A program made the translations under genes and the position numbers. DNA of 64,000 nucleotides from Thermoguttaceae bacterium (GTDB taxonomy: Bacteria > Planctomycetota > Planctomycetia > Pirellulales > Thermoguttaceae), in NCBI GenBank assembly GCA_017937485.1, contig JAGBDN010000069.1:50023-114022 (forward strand), in the 5' to 3' direction. The notes beneath the pieces are model-generated. The model ran no database searches and was not told the origin of the DNA. It worked only from the letters and a program-made list of their open reading frames with translations. Shown here piece after piece: positions 52,992-62,000 of the stretch (positions are counted from its first letter, which is position 1; each line of letters starts with the position of its first letter).

Positions 52992-54374
52992 TCAGCCGAC
53001 GTAACGCTTAACGTAAATCGCGGACGCTTGACCGACGTTTTGCGCGCAAATTTTGACGAACGAGTCGCCGGTCGGGCCGCCGAATTCGCGAACCGCCGAA
53101 ACCGGGCAAGCCGGGTCTTGCTCTTCGAGGTTCGCGACCGGAACGAGCGCGTCGTTGCGGAGCGAAAGAATCGCGGCGACCGTTTGAATCGCGCCGGAAC
53201 CGCAACCGGGGTTCCCGAGGAGTCCGGCCAGCGCCGTCGTCGGGGTCGAGTCGAGCGCGTCGCCGAAAACTTCGCGAAGCGCCGCCGCTTCCGCCGCGTC
53301 GAGTCGAACGTCGCCGCGAGCGTTCGCGTCGACGAAACCGACGTCGCTCGGGGAAATCTTGCATTTGCGGAAAAGCGCGCGGAGCGCCAAGGCGATCGAA
53401 TCGCGGGCGTCCTCGAACGTTTGCGCGATTTGGCAGTCGTTCGACGTCCAGCCGTCGACGTCGCGAGCGTGTCGGAACGAACCGCGGCAGACGCCGCCGC
53501 CGATTTCGGCGTAAATCGTCGCGCCCCGTTTTTTCGCCGATTCGAGGTCTTCGATAAAGAGCGCGGCGGAGCCTTCGCCCGGAATCGCGCCGTCGCGGCG
53601 TTTGTCGAACGGGCGCGAAACGCTTTCGGTCGAGCGGTCGAGAAGAGAGGCGCTCAATTCGCCTTCGTTCAAAAACGCGGCGAGGCGAATCGATTCGAGG
53701 CGCGAACCGGTCGCGCCGACGAGCATCGCGTCCGTTTTGCCCGCTTTGATTCGTTCGACCGCTTCGCCGAGCGCGGCGCCGAACGCCGCTTCGCGGTTGG
53801 TAACGTCGTGCGCCGACGCGTGAAGCTCGTTGTAAATGGTGATGTGGCTCGCCGGCATATTGGTGAGATATTTCAGCTGCCAAAGGGGCGTCATTTTCGG
53901 CAACCCGTCTTGCGGCCAACGCGGCGCGTCGAGCGACCCGTCGGCGGCGCGGCAAGCGAGGATTCCGTCGGTCAACTCTTTCGACGTCGTATAAATGTAG
54001 TCGGACGAGAACGAAACGCCGACGCGCCGCGGCGGCAAGAGACCGGCTTCGCGCGCTTCGTCCAAACGAGCGTCGGCGAGCGCTTTTTGCGCCGCGGCGA
54101 CGCCGAGTTGAATTTCGCGCGCCATCAACTTAATCCCTTTGCGAATCGCCTTCTTTTTCGCGTCGGGGAGTTCGCCGAAATCTTGGATTTTGCCGGTGAA
54201 ATTGTCGACGGGCGCGACGTGCGAAACCGGATACGGCTCGTCGGCTTTCGTCGGACGAACGCCGGAGCGCCCGGAGCGGCAGCCGGTCCAAAGTTCTTCG
54301 AGCGTCGTTCCCAACGAACTGACGACGCCCATACCGGTAACGACGACGCGTCGCGGCGAATTTTGTTCAGTCAT
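52992..54374 (-). CDS. Beta-ketoacyl-ACP synthase homologue lacking the catalytic triad
   Basis: A 460-residue thiolase-fold protein of the FabF type over its whole length (RRVVVTGMGVVSSLG at the start; NMPASHITIYNELHAS; SRPFDKRRDGAIPGEGSAAL; GATIYAEIGG). Aligned to E. coli FabF, all active residues are changed: the nucleophile Cys corresponds to Glu195 (TNREAAFGAALGEA), the first His to Arg353 (NARGDVRLD, for NAHGTS) and the second His to Leu385 (TALAGLLGNPG, for KSMTGHLLGAAG). The GFGGTN loop near the end is also lost (KICAQNVGQAS). It cannot be a normal condensing enzyme. A chain-length-factor-like or scaffold role beside an active ketosynthase elsewhere is inferred. No acyl carrier or other fatty-acid gene is near. 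Confidence 0.9.
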   Translation of the reverse strand: MTEQNSPRRVVVTGMGVVSSLGTTLEELWTGCRSGRSGVRPTKADEPYPVSHVAPVDNFTGKIQDFGELPDAKKKAIRKGIKLMAREIQLGVAAAQKALADARLDEAREAGLLPPRRVGVSFSSDYIYTTSKELTDGILACRAADGSLDAPRWPQDGLPKMTPLWQLKYLTNMPASHITIYNELHASAHDVTNREAAFGAALGEAVERIKAGKTDAMLVGATGSRLESIRLAAFLNEGELSASLLDRSTESVSRPFDKRRDGAIPGEGSAALFIEDLESAKKRGATIYAEIGGGVCRGSFRHARDVDGWTSNDCQIAQTFEDARDSIALALRALFRKCKISPSDVGFVDANARGDVRLDAAEAAALREVFGDALDSTPTTALAGLLGNPGCGSGAIQTVAAILSLRNDALVPVANLEEQDPACPVSAVREFGGPTGDSFVKICAQNVGQASAIYVKRYVG

Positions 54375-54467
54375 ATCGATGCGCGTTTTAATTGAGAAAA
54401 TTAAGACGGTGAAGCGCCGAGCGTCCGAGAACGTTCGCGTCGGTCGACGGCGCCGGATTTTCTCAAA

Positions 54468-54495
54468 GTATAGCGCTCTTTTCCGTTCGCGTAAA
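54468..54495 (-). promoter_or_regulatory. Promoter of the ketosynthase-like gene
   Basis: Minus strand: TTTACG (54495-54490), 16-bp spacer, TATACT (54473-54468). Predicted start near 54461, about 87 bases before the ATG. Confidence 0.65.
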
Positions 54496-54560
54496 GGAGC
54501 GCTAAAAATTGTTTCGGCATATTGGCCCGCGTCCGCGTTCGATATTGTCGATTTTACGTC

Positions 54561-57191
54561 TTATCGGGGCGCTTTCGCGTCGTTCGAAGGAGCGGTTTGC
54601 GGCGCGATAATTTCGAGCGAACGTCGAACGACGCCGACGGGAGCGCCGGTCGACGCGTCGAGCGTTTCAAATTTGAGCTCGACGACGCCGGGCTTTTCGG
54701 CGACAAGATCGACGTTAAGCTCAAATTCGGAGCGCGGCGTCAAGCGTTTGCCGAGTCGGAAGACGGCGCGGCGTTTCGACTCGACGTTCGCGTCGTCGGT
54801 CGCGAACGCGAGTTCCGGCGGCAGGTTGAGCGCGACGTCGAGTTCGTTCGGCTCGATCGCGAATTCTTCAAAGTTGCGAACGACCGCTCGATAAACGAAC
54901 GGAACGCCGACGCGCGCTTTTTCGGTCGCTTCGCCGACGGAACCGTCCGGACGGCGTTCGGCGACCGGAAGTTTTTGCGGAAAAACGCTCGCGCTCTCCT
55001 CCGAAAGTCGCGACGACGCGGCGGCGGAATCGTTGGGCGCGACCGTTATCGGGAGAACGTCGGTCGTTAAAAGGTCGCCGTTTTCTCGAAACGCGTAAAA
55101 GGCGAGCGTTTTCGGGCCCGGCGCGTCGGCGACGAGACGAACTTTATAAACGACGTCCGCGAGTTCGGCGAGCGGCGCGGCGGGATAAGCGACGTCGCCG
55201 CGCCGCGTTCCGTCCGGCAAGAGAAGGTCGAGACCGGGGCGAGCGACGAGTTTGACGACGATTTTTTCCTCGTTCGGCGTTTGGGCTTGCGCCGTCGCGC
55301 CGCGGTTGGGAACCGTCAACGCGAAGCGCGCTTCGAACGGCGTTTCGGCTTCCGGAATCGCGGGAACGAGCGGAGAAGCGTCGGCGTTTTCGTTCTTTTC
55401 CGCGTCGAGGTTGGCGGAAACTTCGCGGAAGCGGGGCGTTTTTGCGTCGTTTTCGGAAGGCGGGAACCGGAACGCGACCGTTTCGAGCGTCGGCGCGGAC
55501 GCGTCGGCGATTTCGACGAGGGCGCCGTCGAGGCCGTTCGAGGTCGGGAAATCGAGCGAAGCGGCGGGGGCGAGCGTCGGCTGTTGCGAGGCGGGGTCGT
55601 CGGGCGTCGGCGAGACGACCGGCGGCTTTCCGTCGGCGGGGAGCGGCGCGTCGGGCGTCGGCGAAACGACCGGCGGCGTCGCGCCGAGCGGGTCGGGCGC
55701 GGGAACGGACGTTCCGCTTCCTTGCGTCGGCGTCGCGTTGGAATTTGAAGATTGCGCCAACATTTGAATTTCGCCTTCCGCGACCAACGTTTCCGCCGTT
55801 TCGCGAACCAAGTAAAAACCGAGCGTCCGCGACGAACCGGGCGCGAGATCGGTCAACTTCCAAACGACGCGGCCGTCTTCGATCTTTTCCGGGGGAATTT
55901 CGCCGCGAACAAAGGTCGTATTCGACGGAAGGATAAGGATAAAGTTGACGGAATTGACGAAATCGGATTTGTTGGAGATCGTCGCCGTTCCTTTAAATTC
56001 GGAGCCGACCGCGACGTTCGGCGGCAAATTGAGTTCCGCGATCACCGGCGCCGAGTGCGTCCAAGAGAGCGCGAAGGTCTTTTTTTCGACCGGAATCGAT
56101 TTTTGATCGCCGTCGGCCGGGCGCAAAACGGTCGCGGAAACGCGAGCGACGCCGGAAGTCGCGTTCTTTTGCCGGACTTCGACGTAAGCGTTCCCGTCGG
56201 CGTCGGTCGACGCGTCGAAGACGCGAGCGTTGTTCGGGCCGAGGAGAACGTCGCCGGAGACCGCCTCGTATCGAACGATCCAACCGGGGCGCGGGTCGAG
56301 GTTGGTGCGGCGGCGAACGGTCGTCGCGAGCGTCGCGTCCGAACCGATGGGGAGCGCTTGCGATTTCGGGAAGCGGAACGCCGCGTCGATCCAATGAATC
56401 TCGGCGGAGGCTTTGCGGCGATCCCAATTGTCGATTTCGTCGGAGAAGACGAAAACGGAGGAGGTTCCTTCTTCCTGCGATTGAACGCTCGCCCAGGTTT
56501 GCCCGCGGAGGATGGTAACGTCGTCGAGCGGCGTTTCGGTGCCGCGGTGAATCCGCCAAAGTTTGTCGGTCGTTTCGGTCGTAAGATAGCGGTCGTCGAC
56601 GCGTTTTTCCGTTTTGCCGCTTAGGTCGAAGCAGCAGGAGCGGTCGTCCGGATTGGCCGCTAAAAACGTTCCGACGCCGTTAAGGCTCCATTCGATTTTT
56701 TCGCCGACGCGCATATACGTCGAATCTTCGCCGACGAAGCTGGCGACCAAAACGATTTCGGTTCCGAGCGGCGCCGCGATCGTACTCGGTTCGAGAACGA
56801 CGACCGGGCCCGGCCCCGGGAGTTTTTTCGGGAAAAGAACGCCGCCGTTCGGACGTTGCGTCGCCCAAACGTAATCCTTCAAGTCGACGCCGTCGGCCCG
56901 CGCTTGGGCGAGTTCGCCGTCGGTCGATTCCCAAGGGCTTTTGCGTTCGCTCGACGCGAGCGCCGCTCGATTGACGACTTCCCGTTCCGCGCTCGACGAA
57001 AGGCGCTTGACGTTCGACTTGTCTTTCGAGGAGAAGAGGCAAGAGCCGTTCAAGCAAGAATCCGCGAAAAGACCGTCGGAGCTTGCGCAACCGAGCGTCG
57101 AGACGGCGCAAAGGAGCGTCGCGCCGAAAATCGACGCGAACGAACGAACGGCGTCGCGCGGGACGCGTTGAAAGATGAAAGGCGTCGGCAT
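54561..57191 (-). CDS. Large lipoprotein with DUF11-like repeats
   Basis: An 876-residue exported protein. The N-terminus has a hydrophobic segment ending in a lipobox (LLCAVSTLGC, Cys at about 35), then a Ser/Cys-rich part. Beta-sandwich domains follow, including Big/DUF11-like modules: LGTEIVLVASFVGEDSTYMR, LNLPPNVAVGSEFKGTATIS with VWKLTDLAPGSSRTLGFYLV, and a last module with ELDVALNLPPELAFATDD and LTPRSEFELNVDLVAEKPG. A Pro/Ser/Thr linker with a repeated PPVVSPTPDAPLPADG-type unit lies near 480-540. Planctomycete relatives are often annotated as cysteine-rich outer-membrane-like (OmcB-type) proteins. A structural envelope role is inferred. The chosen start lacks a strong ribosome binding site. 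Confidence 0.75.
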   Translation of the reverse strand: MPTPFIFQRVPRDAVRSFASIFGATLLCAVSTLGCASSDGLFADSCLNGSCLFSSKDKSNVKRLSSSAEREVVNRAALASSERKSPWESTDGELAQARADGVDLKDYVWATQRPNGGVLFPKKLPGPGPVVVLEPSTIAAPLGTEIVLVASFVGEDSTYMRVGEKIEWSLNGVGTFLAANPDDRSCCFDLSGKTEKRVDDRYLTTETTDKLWRIHRGTETPLDDVTILRGQTWASVQSQEEGTSSVFVFSDEIDNWDRRKASAEIHWIDAAFRFPKSQALPIGSDATLATTVRRRTNLDPRPGWIVRYEAVSGDVLLGPNNARVFDASTDADGNAYVEVRQKNATSGVARVSATVLRPADGDQKSIPVEKKTFALSWTHSAPVIAELNLPPNVAVGSEFKGTATISNKSDFVNSVNFILILPSNTTFVRGEIPPEKIEDGRVVWKLTDLAPGSSRTLGFYLVRETAETLVAEGEIQMLAQSSNSNATPTQGSGTSVPAPDPLGATPPVVSPTPDAPLPADGKPPVVSPTPDDPASQQPTLAPAASLDFPTSNGLDGALVEIADASAPTLETVAFRFPPSENDAKTPRFREVSANLDAEKNENADASPLVPAIPEAETPFEARFALTVPNRGATAQAQTPNEEKIVVKLVARPGLDLLLPDGTRRGDVAYPAAPLAELADVVYKVRLVADAPGPKTLAFYAFRENGDLLTTDVLPITVAPNDSAAASSRLSEESASVFPQKLPVAERRPDGSVGEATEKARVGVPFVYRAVVRNFEEFAIEPNELDVALNLPPELAFATDDANVESKRRAVFRLGKRLTPRSEFELNVDLVAEKPGVVELKFETLDASTGAPVGVVRRSLEIIAPQTAPSNDAKAPR

Positions 57192-57353
57192 TGTTACGTC
57201 GGGGGGAATAAAGGGAATAGGGGACGCGGAAAAAATGAAACGGTCGAAACGACGCGGCGTGAAAAACGGGACGCGGCGCGGAGGACGTCGGCGACCGGAA
57301 AAACGGAACGGACGGTTTGACCGGAACGCGCGCTAAAACCGTTTTACTTTATT

Positions 57354-57381
57354 ATTTTACCCGCTTTTTCTAAATTGACAA
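57354..57381 (-). promoter_or_regulatory. Promoter of the DUF11-like lipoprotein gene
   Basis: Minus strand: TTGTCA (57381-57376), 16-bp spacer, TAAAAT (57359-57354). Predicted start near 57347, about 156 bases before the ATG at 57191. Confidence 0.65.
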
Positions 57382-57759
57382 ATTTTTTCTCCGTTTTTTC
57401 TCAAGTTTTAACGATTTTTTGTCGACCGGCGGCGTTGCAACCGTTAACGTCGGCGGGAAAGCGGGGTAAAAAAAGTTGAAAACGGCGTCGAAAAATATTA
57501 GTTGTTTTGGGAATGTAAAAGCGTTTGATTTTGACGCCGTTGCGAGTCGTTAGCTTTTACGCGTTTTGCTTAAATTGCCTTTTCTTTACGCGCCTTTCGA
57601 CGACGGCGGCGGCGACGGACGCGGCGCGACAAAATTTCGACGCGGGCCTTTTTTTTTCGCCGAACTCGCTTATATTAATAAGGAGAAAATCGACGCCGCC
57701 GACGGTCGAAACGCCGGGCGGTTTTTCCCGCGAACGTCCTTTGAACGAACGAAACGAAA
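57382..57759 (+). other. Divergent intergenic region upstream of rimO
   Basis: AT-rich with several T-runs. Near 57671-57682 a TATATT is followed by AATAAGGAGAAAA, resembling a -10 and a Shine-Dalgarno sequence, but the rimO ATG is 80 bases further on. No other gene is supported. Confidence 0.4.
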
Positions 57760-59724
57760 ATGCCGACGAAAGAAAACGCCGCCGAAAATTTAATTCCCGT
57801 CGAAACGCCGAGCGCCGAATCGGCAAATAATCCCGCCGTCGAGGGCGCGCCCGGCGCTTGCGCGTCTCCATCGACCGTCGAAGTCGGCGAAATTTGCCCG
57901 ATGGAAGCGACCGAGAAACCGGCGTCCGTCGTCGCGGTCGAAAAGTTGGTCGCCGAGATCGCCGCTCGTCCGGACGCGCCGACGCCCGGTTGGACCTTTT
58001 CGGTCGCGTCGCTCGGCTGTCCGAAAAACTTGGTCGACGCGGAGACGATGGTCGGGCGCTTGGCCGCGTTGGGGGGCGAAATGACGGCGGACGCGGAGAG
58101 CGTCGACGTTTTCCTCTTGAACACCTGCGGTTTCTTGCGCTCCGCTCGCGACGAAGCGGCGGAGTTTATCGCCGAAGCGGTCGAAGAGAAGGCGGCGGGG
58201 GGCGTTCGCTTCCTGCTGGTTTCCGGTTGCGCGGTCGTTTCGGACGGCGAAGAGTTGGCGGCGCGCTTCCCGGAAGTCGACGCTTGGTTGAGTCCGTTCG
58301 ACGAAGCGAAAATCGTCGACGTCGTTTGCGAACTCTTCGCGCAAGACGGCGAAACGCGGGCGCATTCCGTCGAACCGGAAACCGACGAAGCGGCGGAAGT
58401 CGCGCAAACCGGGGAAACGGAAACGGCCGAAACGCCGGTCGTCGTCGCGCCGTCGCGCTTTCTTTATACGCCGTCGCGGAACTTGGCGCTCGACGATTCG
58501 CTCCGAACGCCGTTGACGGCGCCGAACGTCGCTTATCTGAAGATCGCGGACGGTTGCGACCGGTTCTGTACTTACTGCGCGATTCCGAAGATTCGCGGAC
58601 GGTTCGTCAGCAAGCCGCTCGAAACGATCGTCGACGAAGCGGAGCGGTTGGCGGTCGCGGGCGTTCGCGAACTCGTTTTGATCGCGCAAGAGACGACGTT
58701 CTGGGGGAGCGACCTCTTCGGCGAACCGCGTTTGGCGCAGCTCTTGGCGACGCTCAAGGAGAAAAACTGGTTCGACTGGATTCGCGTCCTTTATACTTAC
58801 CCGCAACATTGGGGGAGCGATTTGACGTCGCTTTACCGCTTGGAAGCGCCGGGAACGACGTCGATTTTGCCTTACGTCGACGTTCCGTTGCAACACTGCA
58901 ATTCGGAGCTGCTCAAAAAGATGAACCGCCGCGTCGACAAGGCGCAAACGGAGGACTTGCTGGCGAAGCTCCGCGAGGAGATTCCGGGGCTCGTCTTGCG
59001 AACGTCGTTGATCGTCGGTTTCCCGGGCGAAACGGACGCGGCGTATCAAGAGTTAGTCGATTTCGTCGAAAAGTGGAAGTTCGAGCGCGCCGGCGTCTTT
59101 GAGTTCTCCGCCGAACCGGGAACGCCGGCCGCCGCGATGGACGGTCAAGTTCCGGACGAGATCAAGCGCCGTCGACTCGAACGGATTTGCGCGAAACAAG
59201 AGCGGATTTCGCGCCGCTTCGCTCGGAGCTTTATCGGTCAAACGGTCGACGTTATGCTCGACTCGCGCGGCGTTTCGGACGGCGGAACGACGATGCGCAA
59301 CGTTTGCGTCGGGCGGACTTACGCGGAGGCGCCGGACGTCGACCCGTTGGTTTACGTTACCGGTCGCGACTTGGAAGTCGGAAGTATCGTTCGTTGCGAA
59401 ATCGTCGACGCGCAGGGGCTCGACCTGATCGCGGTGCCGGTCGACCCGGAGAAGATTTTCGTTTCGAAGGACGAGCGCCGAATCGCCGCCGAACGCGAAG
59501 AAGCGGCGCGCTTCCGCGAACTTGGGCTCGAACCGCCGAAAAAGCAAGCGCCGAAAAAGACGTCGAACGGCGCTAAAGGCGGTAAAAACGGCGGCAAGGG
59601 CGGCGCTAAGAGCGGGAAGTCCGGCGGTTGGAAAAAGGGCGGCGGCAAAAGCGGCAAACCCGGCGGCTGGAAAAAAGGCGGCGGAAACGGCAAAAGCGGC
59701 AAACCGTCCGGGAACGCCGACTGA
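57760..59724 (+). CDS. rimO: Ribosomal protein S12 methylthiotransferase RimO with N- and C-terminal extensions
   Basis: A 654-residue radical SAM enzyme. The N-terminal UPF0004 domain has cluster Cys residues near 87 (SLGCPKNLVDAE), 123 (NTCGF) and 157 (SGCAVV). The radical SAM domain has CDRFCTYC (about 266-273) followed by AIPKIRGRF, and LIAQETTFWGSDLFGEPRLA is typical of RimO. A TRAM domain (about 490-565) binds RNA or S12. It methylthiolates a conserved Asp of ribosomal protein S12. RimO is usually about 440-480 residues; the extra parts are an acidic first 75 residues and a Lys/Gly-rich tail of about 60 with repeats such as GGWKKGGGKSGKP. The start at 57760 has no strong ribosome binding site; internal starts are possible. 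Confidence 0.93.
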   Translation: MPTKENAAENLIPVETPSAESANNPAVEGAPGACASPSTVEVGEICPMEATEKPASVVAVEKLVAEIAARPDAPTPGWTFSVASLGCPKNLVDAETMVGRLAALGGEMTADAESVDVFLLNTCGFLRSARDEAAEFIAEAVEEKAAGGVRFLLVSGCAVVSDGEELAARFPEVDAWLSPFDEAKIVDVVCELFAQDGETRAHSVEPETDEAAEVAQTGETETAETPVVVAPSRFLYTPSRNLALDDSLRTPLTAPNVAYLKIADGCDRFCTYCAIPKIRGRFVSKPLETIVDEAERLAVAGVRELVLIAQETTFWGSDLFGEPRLAQLLATLKEKNWFDWIRVLYTYPQHWGSDLTSLYRLEAPGTTSILPYVDVPLQHCNSELLKKMNRRVDKAQTEDLLAKLREEIPGLVLRTSLIVGFPGETDAAYQELVDFVEKWKFERAGVFEFSAEPGTPAAAMDGQVPDEIKRRRLERICAKQERISRRFARSFIGQTVDVMLDSRGVSDGGTTMRNVCVGRTYAEAPDVDPLVYVTGRDLEVGSIVRCEIVDAQGLDLIAVPVDPEKIFVSKDERRIAAEREEAARFRELGLEPPKKQAPKKTSNGAKGGKNGGKGGAKSGKSGGWKKGGGKSGKPGGWKKGGGNGKSGKPSGNAD

Positions 59725-59935
59725 CGCTTGAACGGCGCGGCTTCCGTTTGGAAAACGCCGACTGACCTTTAGAGGTCGGAACCAAACGGAACCGACGAAC
59801 CGCTCGACGACGACTTTCTCGCGTCGCCGGGAACGAACCGCCGTCGAGGTTAACCGTTGGGGACGCGTCGCTCGACCGAACGGCGCAAAACAACGGCGCG
59901 ACGTTAACTCCGTCGCGCCGTTGTTTTTTCTTGCC
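59687..59935 (+). repeat. Duplicated segment, copy 1 (rimO 3' end and terminator)
   Basis: The last 12 or so codons of rimO, its 3' region and terminator recur in diverged form at 61622-61840. Shared words include GGCAAACCGTCCG, CGGAACCAAACGG, ACGAACCGCTCGACG and GACTTTCTCGCGTCGCCG, and the terminator ACGGCGCGACGTTAA. Confidence 0.8.
59889..59929 (+). terminator. Intrinsic terminator of rimO
   Basis: AACAACGGCGCGACG (59889-59903) pairs perfectly with CGTCGCGCCGTTGTT (59911-59925), loop of 7, then six Ts. Confidence 0.93.
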
Positions 59936-59959
59936 GAGTCGGTCGGTTTCGCCGAGTTT

Positions 59960-61333
59960 TTAAACGGCGTTCGCGTCTTGCGTCGCGGGAACGCCGTTCG
60001 TCTTAATCGTTTCGACCGACGCGAGCAAGTCGTCGCGCCGTTTGTTCGCCGCCGGGTCGAAATCGTCGCGGAAGCTCGCCGCGTAAAGATCCGCCGCCGA
60101 AAGCAAAATGCGGAACAAAATCGTCGCGAGGCCGTAAACAAACGCCGCAAACGCGACGACGAGCGACGCGCCGATCAATGCAAGGAGCGTTCCGCCGAGA
60201 AAACGGAAAATCGGAAAGGGAACATTGTCGTATTCTTTTTTGAGTTTTCGCGCTTGCTTTACGTCTTTTCGGAACTCTTTAAAGAAACTTTGCAATTCTT
60301 TTTGCTGTTGCGAAAGTTTTTTCGGGAATTTCTTTTCCAATTCGACCGACTTTTTTTCGGCGATTTCTAAAATCTCAAATTGTTCGGTAAAACTTTTGGA
60401 TCGGAAATTATATTCCGCGCGTTCTGTCAAAAAGTTATATTTCTTAAGTTCAAGTTCGATTTTTTGTTCTTGCGTAAAAAGGTGTTCAATCCAAGCGTAT
60501 TGCGTTTCTTCGAGCCGGCTAAACGGCGCGTCGCTGGTTCCTAAATTTTCTAACGCGTCGTTCAAGCGGTAATAGATTTTTGAGCGGTTTTCTTCTTGGC
60601 GCGCTTCGGCGCGATCGTATTGTACTTTACCGGCGTTTACCGTCAAGATAAGGAGATAAACAACGGCCGCGACGACAAACAAAACGTCGAAAACGCGGAG
60701 GAACCCGCGTCCCCAAGCGACCCAGTGCGCGAGTTCGGCGCTGCGAAGCGCTTTCAAACTGCCGACGTAAAAACCCTTGTTCGACTTCCGAAAACGTTTC
60801 GGAAGCGGAATCGGCGAGCGCGCGTCGAAATAAAACGGCGAGTTCGAGTCGGCGGCGGAAGAGGCGGCGTCGTCCGACGGCGCGTCTTCCGGGCTCGGCG
60901 TTTCCGTTGCGAACGCGTTCGGGGCGGCGGAGTCTTCGAGACCGTAAACGTCGTCGAACGACGGCGCGGGTTGCGGCGTTTCGAACGTTGAAAAATCGGG
61001 GAACGTCGACGGCGCGTCGAACTGCGGCGGTTCGGGCGGCGTCGAAATCGGCGAAAAAACGGGCGGTTCCGGGGGCGTCGGGTTAGACGGGAAAACGGGC
61101 GGTTCCGGGGGCGTCGGCGACGTCGGGAACGTCGACGGTTCCGGCGCTTCCGCTTGCGCGGCGACGAGTTCGGCGAAAATCGGTTTCAGCGCGGGAACGT
61201 TTTTCGCTTTGCCGCGTTGACCGCCGGTTTCGAGGAGCGTCGACGGTTGCACGACGCCTTGTCGAACGAGTTCTTTCAATTCGTCGAGGTCGACCGTTCG
61301 CGTTCCGGAGGGGAGTAAGACGTTGATTTGCAT
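59960..61333 (-). CDS. Membrane protein with GYF_2-like N-terminus and coiled coil, function unknown
   Basis: A 457-residue protein. Residues 1-53 (VDLDELKELVRQGVVQPSTL, VPALKPIFAEL) resemble the GYF_2/DUF4339 domain found on many bacterial membrane proteins. A Pro-rich linker repeats TPPEPPVF-type units (about 65-105). A membrane span at about 215-235 (VLFVVAAVVYLLILTV) is followed by a Lys/Glu-rich coiled coil (about 240-375) and two further spans near 385-420 (LGGTLLALIGASLVVAFAAF). Codons for the coiled-coil part are AT-rich, unlike the neighbours. It lies between two copies of a duplicated segment, which hints at insertion. AAGGA lies upstream of the ATG. No enzymatic motif was found. 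Confidence 0.7.
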   Translation of the reverse strand: MQINVLLPSGTRTVDLDELKELVRQGVVQPSTLLETGGQRGKAKNVPALKPIFAELVAAQAEAPEPSTFPTSPTPPEPPVFPSNPTPPEPPVFSPISTPPEPPQFDAPSTFPDFSTFETPQPAPSFDDVYGLEDSAAPNAFATETPSPEDAPSDDAASSAADSNSPFYFDARSPIPLPKRFRKSNKGFYVGSLKALRSAELAHWVAWGRGFLRVFDVLFVVAAVVYLLILTVNAGKVQYDRAEARQEENRSKIYYRLNDALENLGTSDAPFSRLEETQYAWIEHLFTQEQKIELELKKYNFLTERAEYNFRSKSFTEQFEILEIAEKKSVELEKKFPKKLSQQQKELQSFFKEFRKDVKQARKLKKEYDNVPFPIFRFLGGTLLALIGASLVVAFAAFVYGLATILFRILLSAADLYAASFRDDFDPAANKRRDDLLASVETIKTNGVPATQDANAV

Positions 61334-61621
61334 CGGTTAAGTCCTTGCGTTTTGGGGAAGACGATTCGATGGAGTTCGCGCGTTTTCGAGCGGGCGCCGC
61401 GACGTCGGCGGAAATTCTCCGCTTTTCCGCGCTTGAACGACGAACAAACGACGGCGCGAACGAAAACGGGCGGCGTCGCCAGCGTTCGCGACTTATCTTC
61501 AAGAATAACGCCGACAAACGGCGCGTCAAGTCGACCTTGCCCACCGGGCGTCCCGCCTTAGACGAAAAAAGCGAAATTTTTTGAATTTTTTCAAAAAAAC
61601 AGCGAAAGACGCGAAAGAGGC
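61334..61621 (+). other. Intergenic region upstream of the GYF_2-like gene
   Basis: No gene is supported here. Short plus-strand ORFs begin close to 61328 but lack ribosome binding sites. There is an AT-rich patch at about 61565-61605. Confidence 0.35.
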
Positions 61622-61840
61622 GACGGCAAAAACGGCAAACCGTCCGAATGAGCCGTTCGACGTTTAGGCGCCGGAACCAAACGGACGAACCGCTCGACGG
61701 CGACTTTCTCGCGTCGCCGAGAATGAAAGCGTCGTCGGCGGAACCGCTCGGCGTTCGGCGGGAGCGGGGGCGTTCGAGCGACCGAAGCGAAACCAAACGG
61801 CGCGACGTTAATTCCGACGCGCCGTCGTTTTTTCTTGCGG
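61622..61840 (+). repeat. Duplicated segment, copy 2 (diverged rimO 3' end and terminator)
   Basis: A diverged copy of 59687-59935. It retains a remnant of the rimO tail reading GKNGKPSE followed by a stop (TGA at about 61649), then the shared words CGGAACCAAACGG and GACTTTCTCGCGTCGCCG, and ends in a terminator-like hairpin (ACGGCGCG at 61797-61804 with CGCGCCGT at 61818-61825, then Ts). It is not a gene. Confidence 0.8.
61797..61834 (+). terminator. Orphan terminator-like hairpin in the second copy
   Basis: An 8-bp stem with a 13-base loop followed by TCGTTTTTT. No plus-strand gene ends here, so it looks like a relic of the duplication. It lies beyond the end of the leftward aroA gene. Confidence 0.6.
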
Positions 61841-62000
61841 AATCCCTTGACGAACGACGTTCGCGTTTCTCGTCTAAAAATAACGCCGGGTAAACGTCGC
61901 GTCGAGACGCGGAACGCTTGTCCCGGCGGAAAAAACGCGGCGCGTTGCGAAAACCGGTCGCGTTGAAGTAGAAAGAAGAACGGAAACCGCGCTTCGGCCG

